Assembly (NCBI GenBank): GCA_001247695.2
Contig: LGRX02034755.1
Coordinates: 1 to 53,156 of the forward strand
Direction of reading: 5' to 3'
Length of the DNA stretch: 53,156 nucleotides
Source of the DNA: Cymbomonas tetramitiformis
Taxonomy: Eukaryota; Chlorophyta; Pyramimonadophyceae; Pyramimonadales; Pyramimonadaceae
A program made the translations under genes and the position numbers. Below, one piece after another: positions 1 through 9,900 of the stretch; the first letter of the stretch is position 1; each line of letters begins with the position of its first letter. Below the pieces are notes generated by a model. The model saw nothing but the letters and a program-made list of their open reading frames with translations. It did not search any database and was not told the DNA's origin.

Positions 1-857
1 CAGACGCGCACACACCTGTGCCGTATACGCAACCCGAGGATGGCCATAAGGTGCCTCCGCAGGGGATCGGATCTAAAACATTATGCTGGACTGTTCTCCT
101 TTTTCTCCTCCTTCACCATCCCGCCAGGTACTCACGGTCTTACTTATTGATTGTTGCTTTTGGATTTGCCGCGGTCCCTTTCCTTTGCTAGTACAGCCAC
201 TGGCCGTCCGTGCCGCGTGGCTAGCGTGGCTTTCTCATCGACTTGGAAGCGCTTGCAGCCGCGAAAGCTCCCCCCAGCAGTATATTTCCACAAGGAGGTC
301 AATATTGAATTTCAGGCGTAGAATCTGATGCATGGTTCCATACCTCTAACAAGCATGCTGGAAAAGCAAGCCGTACTGGGAAAACACCCTCTATCGTTGC
401 AAAAGGGTGATATGGCAGGATTTCAACGTGGGTTCCACACATCGCTTGCAGGAGAGCCGGCCTATGAAGTGCAAAATGAGTGTTGCAATGGAGCTTCCCA
501 CGCCCTACAAGGTTTTGCATTCAGGCAAGCTGTCGATATGTTTCCACTGATCCTCGAATTGCATCCATCGTCCTTTGTTTACGTTTGATGTCGCAGCCGC
601 ATACGACACGTGGCAACAGGCAAAGCACCTGTGCTGGGTGTTACAGGGCATCCTAGTACCAACCACCTGAGTTGTGATCTCAGGCGAAACATTAGAGCCG
701 GACGTTAGAGTGCACCTTAATGTCAAGCACAAGAGCCGGGGTTTGTAGTGCGCTCCCATGCAAAACAATAGAGCTGGACGTTACGGTATGGTGCTGTCAA
801 GCCCTTGTGCTGGGTGGAGCTCTGCGCCCTAATGCCTTGGCTTCTGCCCCTGTGCAG
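1..857. other. No recognisable gene; upstream part of PAM locus
   Basis: I see no exon here that matches the missing N-terminal half of the PHM domain. The short open frames lack domain signals and overlap each other on both strands. The stretch is probably intron of the PAM gene, because the exon at 858 starts in the middle of the PHM domain. The earlier exons, with the first three copper-binding histidines and the signal peptide, should lie upstream of this window. Confidence 0.5.
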
Positions 858-969
858 GGTACATGCGCATGCTCTCGGTACATCAGTGTGGATGGAAAGC
901 CCCGGCATCGGGGGAATCTTCGGCACAAATAATGTCACACTGATGGAGCGAAGCCCGCAGCTCCCTCAG
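858..969 (+). CDS. PAM: PAM exon: PHM domain, His-x-His copper site
   Basis: The exon follows a tgtgcag acceptor and reads VHAHALGTSV near its start. This corresponds to the HTHHLGKVV segment of PHM, whose two alternating histidines (codons 862-864 and 868-870) bind the catalytic CuM copper. The end reads SPQLPQ, matching the NPQLPQ of the family. The 3' border is cag|gcac, so it would be a GC-AG intron or I have misplaced the end by a few bases. Confidence 0.72.
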
Positions 970-3900
970 GCACAAGCACGCCCTCCACGGAAGCATGCCC
1001 GAGTCCTCCGTCCCCGAGAGCTCCGCCCTAAGGGGATCATGACACCACCGTTTGCACACACAAAGCATGACAGGGTCCCCGGCGCTGCGGCGGTGAGCGT
1101 GACAGGGTCCCCGGCGCTGCGGCGGTGAGCTTGACAGGGTCCCCGGCGCTGCGGCGGCGAGCGTGACAGGGTCCCCGGCGCTGCGGCGGCGAGCGTGACA
1201 GGGTCCCCGGCGCTGCGGCGGTGAGCGTGACGGGGGTATTGGTTGTTTATAACTCACCAATATGGAGATTACGGTATCTCTACGTTTGGCTCGCTATCAA
1301 ATTTGAATGCGGCAGGCTCTATTTGTTGGGGAATGGCTTTGCGCATGTCTTGAGCCTCATCCGTGCGATGCTTTCTGCGCCCTTCTGCTTGTGAGCCTCA
1401 TCCGTGCGATGCTTTCTGCGCCCTTCTGCCTGTGAGCCTCATCCGTGCGATGCTTTCTGCGCCCTTCTGCTTGTGAGCCTCATCCGTGCGTGCGATGCTT
1501 TCTGCGCCCTTCTGCCTGTGAGCCTCATCCGTGCGATGCTTTCTGCGCCCTTCTGCCTGTGAGCCTCAGGGGTTCAAGGGCACCATGCAGGGTTTCGTTC
1601 CCGTTGATGACGTGGTCATCCAGCCCGGTCAGCGGGTCCGAGTCACCTGCCGCTTTAACTCCACTGGTACTTCCCGCACCTGCTGCCCTCAGGGCGTGAG
1701 CTCCTCGCAGCCCATTGGTCATCCTAGGGAGTCTTCTTTTGAGCCAGCTTGATTCAGTAAGTAAGGGTGTGGCGCCACACGAGGCACCTCCGGCAGGCCT
1801 GCAGCACGAGGTCCACACAGGGGCGGCCCACACAGACGAGATGTGCAACCTCTACTTCATGTTCTTTGCCCCGGCGCCTTTATCCCTCGAGTGCGATGAC
1901 GCTCAGTTCCGCAGCTTGATTGGTAAGCCCGCCTGGTGCGACCCGTGTAAGTGATCCGCCATCACGGCAGCGCGAGCCCACAGCGATGGTACTTGTACGC
2001 TCAACGGTTATTACAATGGATTCAATACACCCTTGAGCACACCCTCCTTCAGACCCGCATGGTGCCCCTTGCTTCAAAGCCACGGGGGACACCTCTCGGC
2101 AGCTGACAGTGTGGATGGCCTGTGGCTGGGATAAGTACTCCAGGTGCGGAGGTTGGCGATCCACATCACGTCCTCCCAGGAATTCCGACCATGGCAATGT
2201 CCCCCTCCTCCGATGGCGACCAATCGCCGCCGAGTCTTCCTCCGGGTAACCAGATCGCCAGCATCGGGCAGGTGGGCGGCATGGACTTCACGCCCCTGGG
2301 AGACACCCTCGTGGTGTTCCACAGAGGCGATCGTAGATGGAGTGAGGATAGCTTCTCAGGCACGCTCTGCTTCCCTTCCCCACACCCCTTCCTCCGGGCT
2401 CGCTGCTACGATCGACCTTTTGGCTGTCAGCCTTTTGGCGCACACAGTGCTGGCCGAAGTGGTGTCAGCCTTTTGGCGCACACAGTGCTGGCGGAAATGG
2501 TGTCAGCCTTATTCCGCACACAGTGCTGACAGAAATGGTGTCAGCCTTTTGGCGCACATAGTGCTAGCAGAAAGCAGATGTGTTGGGGGGAGGGAAAAGC
2601 AACGTCAACAAAGAAATAGGATCTCTCAATATTCTCCACCGAAACGAGCAACGCCAACAAAGAAATAGGATCATCAACATTTACCGAACAGAGCAACGCC
2701 AACAAAGAAATAGAACGCCATCATTCTCCAACGAAACGAGCAACGCCAACAAAGAAATAGGACGATCAACATTTTCCACTGAAACGAGTACCGCCAACAA
2801 AGAAATAGGATCGATCAACATTTTTTCCACCAAACGAGGGCAACGGGCCAACAAAGAAATAGGATCGATCAACATTTCACCGAAACGAGAGCGGCCGTCA
2901 ACAAAGAAATAGGAACGCTCATCATTCTCCAACGGTAAACGAGAGCAACGTCAACAAAGAAATAGCATCGATCAACATTTTCCACCGAAATGAGAGCGAC
3001 GTCAACAAAGAAATAGGATCGATCAACATTTTCCACCGAAACGAGAGCGACGTCAACAAAGAAATTGGAGCGCTCATCATCCTCCACCGAAACGAAAGCA
3101 ACGAAACGAAATAAACAAGTGAGTCACTTACCATGGATAAGGCATGTCGCCTTTTTGTAGGGAACGTTATATGCTTCGAACAAAGCCTTCAAGCGAGGTT
3201 GATGAAGTTGGCTTGGGAGTGCTTCAAAACACAACAAAGCAATATCGACCACGAAAAGAGTTAGATCACCCGGTGTCGAAAGGCGATGGTGAGAAGATGG
3301 GGTTCAAAGAAAGGCGTCTAGATTGGGTAAGTTCACCATGACACTAGGGGAAACTTGGCATACTTCGTTGTCGAAGGTAGACAACAAGTTTTGGACGATT
3401 TGAGGGGACAAGCTATACATGTTAATAGAATAGATATACCTCAACGGACAACGAATACCTCAACGGACGGCGAACGCCTCTATCCAGCCATAAGTCTTCT
3501 TATATTAAAACAGCCATAAGTCTTCTTATTTTCGTGGTCGATATTGCTTTGTTTTGTTTTGAAGCACTCCCAAGCGATCTTCATCAACCTCGCTTGAAGG
3601 CTTTGTTCGAAGCATATAACGTTCCCTACAAAAAGGCGACATGCCTTATCCATGGTAAGTGACTCACTTGTTTATTTCGTTTCGTTGCTTTCGTTTCGGT
3701 GGAGGATGATGAGCGCTCCTATTTCTTTGTTGACGTCGCTCTCGTTTCGTTGGAGAATGTTTATCGATCCTATTTCTTTGTTGACGCTCCTTCGCTTGGC
3801 AGGGAAAACACAGCCGGAGCTTCCTATTTCTTTGTTGACGTCAGCTTCCTGTTTCGGGTGGAGAATGTTGATCGATCCTATTTCTTTGTTGACGTTGCTC

Positions 3901-6900
3901 TCGCTTCGGGTGGAGGATGATGAGCGCTCCTATTTCCTTGTTGACGCCGCCTCGCTTTCGGTGGGAAATGCTGATCGATCCTATTTCTTTGTTGACGTTG
4001 CTCTCGTTCCGTTGGAGAATGATGAGCGTTCCTATTTCTTTGTTGACGTCGCTCTCGTTTCGGTGGAAAATGTTGATCGATCCTATTTCTTTGTCGACGT
4101 TGCTTTTCCCTTCCCCCAACACTGATCCCTCCCCCCTCCCTTTCCCCGTGATCTCCCATTTCCGGAACGGAGCACGCCGCATGCCCCTTGGCCCCACATT
4201 GCCGCCGCACGCTCCTCGTCGCCCGGATGGCGTGCTGCTCTCGCAATCGGAAAAAAGCTCTCGCTCAATCACGGTGCACTTGAAAGGGATTCGGACTTTG
4301 CTGCTGTTAGCGAGCCGTTGCAACAAGAGGAGGGTTTGTTGGACCCGAGGCAACTCGAGCTCGACGCCGCCATGATTCGAAGCCTATACGCCACGGAGAG
4401 ATGAGGCGCCTGGGGTTGGCCGCGTGCTGTAGACGGTGGGCACATCTCGCATAACACTCCGATTGAGCAAGCGACGATTCTTCTGCTGGACCCAGCCACG
4501 CTGCTGCCCAAGGTGGCCCTCGGCACCCCCTTAGCCCTCTTTCATGATGCTGCAAGGGCCATCTGCCATTCTACGAGGCTATCATTTGCCAGCGGCGCCT
4601 CCAAACTGGCAAAGTGCGGCTTCCATAATCCGTGTATTGGAGCATGTGCGCACTTCAGTCGCTAAAACGTGAAAGCACCCCCCGCCCTACCTCTTTGGCC
4701 AGTGCGTGAAGATGTGTCTCTCGTAGATACATGCCCGATCACTGCTCGTCGAGCATGATGCAGCTTTGGTGGGAGGCCCCATCGCTTCCCCACCTTCAAG
4801 GCTCACCTCGGTCCCCTCAGGCAGCACGCGCCAGCCGCACACCTCTCCGTCTTCCTGTGCTTTGGAAACTTGGAGCAGAAGCCGGATGGTGGAGCGCTCC
4901 CCCCGGGGTTGACTCGAGCTCGCGGTTGCGGTGGTACTCGCGGGGTCCTCGAGCTCTACGGAGCCAACCCCGGGTTGGAGACACACTGGAGACAGCGCGC
5001 TAGCCACGAGGCAGGGGGCGGTGGAGGGCATCTCCGGTGAGGTGCAAGGAAGTTGCTGAGGGCTCGTAGACAGCTCAAGGTGTGGTGGCGGGGCGGGGCG
5101 GGGTTCTTTCCAGGGGAACGGGTTTGGGCAGGGCCTTTTCTACATGCCGCACGGGCTCACCGTCGATTCTCGAGGTTGGCGCCCGCCGTGCCGCCCGCCC
5201 GGCTCTTTCCAGTGACAGTTTGCGCGGCAGCTTTCGAAGCCTCTCGCCATAACAATCTCGCCACGTCAGCGTTGATCCGCCCTTGGCATCCCTTTCGGGC
5301 CGCGTGCATTTGCGTTATGCCCAGCTGTGTCACGGCATTTTAGCCTTTGGCCGTTTTTTCCTGGAGGCTGATCTGAAGCATGTGGCCATGCTCAAGCTCC
5401 TCCCCTGCAAGCCGCCCAGCGCACACTGAAGCCCTCCCCTGCGGGCCGCCCAGCGCACACTGAGGCCCTCCCCTGCAAGCCGCCCAGCGCACACTGAAGC
5501 CCTCCCCTGCGGGCCGCCCAGCGCACACTGAGGCCCTCCCCTGCAAGCCGCCCAGCGCACACTGAGGCCCTCCCCTGCGCCTGCGGGTCGCCCAACGCAC
5601 ACTGAGGCCCTCCCCTGCGGGCCGCTCAGCGCACACTGAGGCCCTCCCCTGCGGGCCGCCCAGCGCACACTCAGGCCCTCCCCTGCGGGCGGTTGTTTCG
5701 GTTTGCTGGGCATCACAGGAGACATCTGGGTGACCGATTGTGGGCTGCATCAGGTAAGTGCCTCGCCGTGAGGGTGGGAAACGCTGTTGAGGTCCTGCAA
5801 ACAGAGGCACGGCTGCCTACCCTGGTCCGAGTCTCCATCGCTTAATCGTACCGTGCCAAGTGTCCCTCCGGCGGCGTTAAGGGGTCCCTCCGGGGTCCCA
5901 CGGTAGCGGAAATTGAGACTCTAGGTTACATTCGAGAAGAGGAGATGAATGAGTGTAGAGCAAGGGGAGTCTCCACGGGCGCATCGTCGCCTTCAAGAGC
6001 ACGGGCAGTGTAGAGCCCCTGCTGGATATGCTGTGAAGTGGATACGAGCACGTTCAAGGGCAAAGTATTTGGGCTACGAGAAGAGGGTCAGAATGTTGGA
6101 GGGGCTTGCGAGGCTTGGGAGAGGGACGGTGGGGTTGAGCTAGGGAGTTGAAAGGGTCGGTGGAGAACTCTGGAGGTAGTGGAAAAGGGAGTGGACACCG
6201 CTGGGGGTACGGAATGCGGCGCACAGGTGATCAAGCTCACGCAAACTGGTGAGGTCACCCTCTCAGGTGAGGGCATCTCACAGCCCCTGCACGGTCTCGC
6301 AATGCTCTAGATCGCCCCTCCTGAGCTTGCCGGAGGGTAAGAAGTCCGTTGGACTCGTCGCGCGCTCCCTGCAATCCGTTTTCTTTTTCAGCGACGAGCT
6401 CGTCTTCGGCGACTCTTGCGACTGAAAAAAAAAAAACAGCCCAAAAAGCCGCCAAGCGCGCAGCGGATCTGACAACGTTAAGATCGGAGGTAAAAGCCGA
6501 GTCAGAATCCGAACTATGTGAAAAGTTTGATGGTTTGATGAAAGCGAATGAGCAAAAATACGAGCAAGAACTTGAGATGAAAAATAGACAGATGCGTGAG
6601 GTGACGGCAACTCTTCATTCCTCACGTGACCCTTACAGACTCAAAACTTTTAAGCCATCGTCATCGCTCAAAGAAAGGATATCTTTTCCGGTTGCGTTCC
6701 GGAGAAATCGAATACCGGAGAAAGTGGATACCTTCTCGGGCCTTTTCCAGCTATACGGCTGCCAGCTGGCGCGGGTGATTGCGCGACGCGTGTACTGCAA
6801 GCGCCTTGTAGTCATCGCGCAGAGGGCATGCGCCAGATCCTCCATTCCCACCTCTCTCATGTCTCGTGATTCCATGTGACGATGGCTTGCGAATGGAGCT

Positions 6901-9900
6901 AAGTAACTCTGCCTCATCCTCTGGTAGCAGGAAGGGTTGTTTGCTAGTCCAAAACAGATAGTAGGGTTTTGGGGAAGAATACCTTGAGCACCTCTTCCCA
7001 GGTGTGCGCATGGTCAGTTTCTTGTTCGTGGGCTGTGACCTAAGAGTGAACAAAATGCTCGGTTATGGTTTGTCAACTTCCTAAATCGACCCGTCGATGA
7101 GAGTCCGTTTATTTGTTAAAAACGACAATCAAGCTATACAAAGATAATACAGGTTCACTCAAACTGGGTCAAGTTGGGTTCCTGGCATTACTGGTTTGAG
7201 TGAACCTGTATTAACTTTGTATAGCTTGACTGTCGTTTTTAACAAATAAACGGACTCTCATCGACGGGTCGATTTAGGAAGTTGACAAACCATAACCGAG
7301 CATTTTGTTCACTCTTAGGTCACAGCCCACGAACAAGAAACTGACCATGCGCACACCTGGGAAGAGGTGCTCAAGGTATTCTTCCCCAAAACCCTACTAT
7401 CTGTTTTGGACTAGCAAACAGCCCTTCCTGCTACCAGAGGATGAGGCAGAGTTACTTAGCTCCATTCGCAAGTCATGTGACCTTCCAGTGTAGTCGTAAA
7501 TGCCGCGTGCGATAAAGCTCGGGTCACCTCTCGGTGGCGAGGCCCCTCGGTCTTCGCCCGGGTGGGTGAACTTCCAGGCTTGCGGGTCGGGGCGGCTGAA
7601 GCGAGCGCGGGTTGGGGGTGCAGTCGGGGAGCGCCTCCAACCAGGGAAAGGCTCCTCTAACTTTTGCATGGTGCGAGCCTCTTCGCCGATTCAGGCGTAG
7701 CCAGCCACACAGGCGCGCAGTCGCATGGGCGTACATTCGCAAGTCACACCGGCGCGCGGTCGCATGGGCGTACATTCGCAAGTCACACAGGCGCGCAGTC
7801 GCATAGGAGTACATTCGCAAGCCACACCGGCGCGCGGTCGCATGGGCGTACATTCGCAAGCCACACAGGCGCGCAGTCGCATGGGCGTACATTCGCAAGC
7901 CACACAGGCGCGCAGTCGCATGAGCGTACATTCGCAAGTCACCGTGAGCGTCGGTGCGATAACCCGCATGGCGGAGCCGTTTTGAACGTGTGCCTCTGAA
8001 CTGGTGAGGCCCATCGCTACTGTGGCTGTCTCCTCTCGCATAGAAGGGGCGAGATGACTCCTCGAGTTTCGCACAGCGGTTCCGCGGATTCGTTTCGAGC
8101 GAGTCGCGGCGCTGCGCCCTCATACGCGCGCGACCGCGCGAGGGCCCCATCCAATTCCATCTCCTTTGGCCAAGATTTGAGCTGCCTGCTTCCGTTCAGT
8201 GAACCGGTCAGTGCCACTCGCTAGTCGGAAAAATAACTTCGACTCCCGTCCTCCCGGGATGATCGGGGTTGGAGATCACGGACGCCCCGGACTTCCACAG
8301 ACATGCGGTGGGTGCGGCGCTTGGAGCTCGGGAGGCTCTCCTGATAATCTGCGAGGCTCGGCGGGGTCCCACGCGTGCAGCCGACACATGTTGCCGTGAC
8401 TGCGGACGGCGCGTTCTTCGTTGCTGATGGATATTGCAACAGCCGGATCGTCCATTTCAGCGCTTCCGGCGAGTTCCTCAAGGTCTGTCTCCACGTCAGC
8501 AGCAACCGCTCCATCCACACACTGCCAACAGGGCCTTCAGCTGTTGTTACGACGCCCTCCAGGAATTTCTTCTGTGACATGCGATTTGCCTCTCTCTGGC
8601 CTAACTTCAACTTTTTCAATTGCGTATCCTCCATTGCTCGCGTCAGTTTTGTGCCGGGTGATCAACACCCTCGCATTAGCTGAGTCGGCGAGATAGGCTA
8701 GCATACCAGTGGAGTCACCGCTCGACATCCAGGACATCGGACTTTTCTATGATAGCGGAGGACAGTAGGCTTATGATGGCGCGAGCTGCCTCCGCAGGCT
8801 CGACGTTGTGGACGCGGCATCAAAAACAGGGGCGCCCGGTGGCATGCGGGTGCAGGAGCTGGGGGGCGGCGGAGAAGTAACATCGGGAATGAGCGTGCCG
8901 CACAGTGTCGTGCTCAGCGAGTGCGAACGCCGCATGTATGTTGCCGATCGGGAGAACGCGCGTATCCTGGTGCGATCCTACGGCTCCAAATGCATTTTGA
9001 CCAATGGGCAATGAGGCTGCAATAGTGCCCCGTAACCCACACACCGGGTGAAGCAGGCATGCCCAAGGTTCTCCTACCTTCTGCTCTGCCTTTTGCCTAT
9101 GCGTAGTACACCGCGCCAACGCCCGCCCTTTCCACAGCCATCGGCCTGGCCCGCGCGAGTCTGCTCATTGCCCTCTGCACCCTCCAACTTGCCCCCCCTC
9201 AAAGGGCCCTCAAAGGGAGTGAGGCTGCTGGGGGAGGAGCCAGGTGCTCGAGGAGCATGCGGAGGGCGCAAGTGTGCTGGCGGACTTCTCAGCGGAAGGC
9301 GGTCTTGTCTACGCCCTCGCACTACGTGGACCGGCATTGCTGGCCTTGGTGTGGCCACGCGATGTCGACGGCGCCGCCACTCCCTGGCTAGCCGAGTTCC
9401 CGGCCGACACCGACCTCACGGCCCTGCCCCCAAATCAGGTTTTCCTCGGAGTGATCCCGCGGTTCCCCTCAAGTTGAAATGTGCGATTCGAAGACTGCTC
9501 CTGTGGCAAGCTGAACGTCGTGCAGCCTCGTTCCTGCCACCAAACTTGTGCGGCGCGTGTTATCGGGGACGTGCGGCTACACGAAGCGCTCCTTGAATCC
9601 GCGCCATCGGGCGATCGTTGCGATCTTGCGTGGCGCAGAGAGGCACCCTCCGGTCGAGCTTCTCCATCACATCGCATGCGATCTCTGAGGTGTCGTTGAT
9701 AAGAGCGATCTTATTGTCAAGCTCAGTCATTCTGACCTCGATGCTCTTGCAAACCACACACGCATTCGGTTACGAGAGTGAGAAAGGATTCTACATTAAG
9801 TGGTTAGTAGGGCTATGATATTTTTTGGGGAACAAATTTAGGACATCATGCGTAACATGGATGAGAATGCTTCTGAGATGAGAATTGATCCCAAACCATG

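Noticed and set aside
1570..1922. Dopamine beta-hydroxylase / MOXD rather than PHM
   Set aside because: DEMCNLY-M is the PHM form, and PAL exons follow in order on the same strand.
3652..4125. 157-codon frame with DVALVS/FFVD repeats
   Set aside because: Translation of the tandem repeat in the FB1 right arm.
5340..5810. Minus-strand 131-156 codon open frames
   Set aside because: They are translations of the 34-bp minisatellite; several frames stay open because of the repeat, not coding.
7524..8150. 208-codon minus-strand frame and plus-strand frames over 7660-8000
   Set aside because: Produced by the 39-bp minisatellite, a multiple of three; the real exon at 7578-7670 is on the plus strand.
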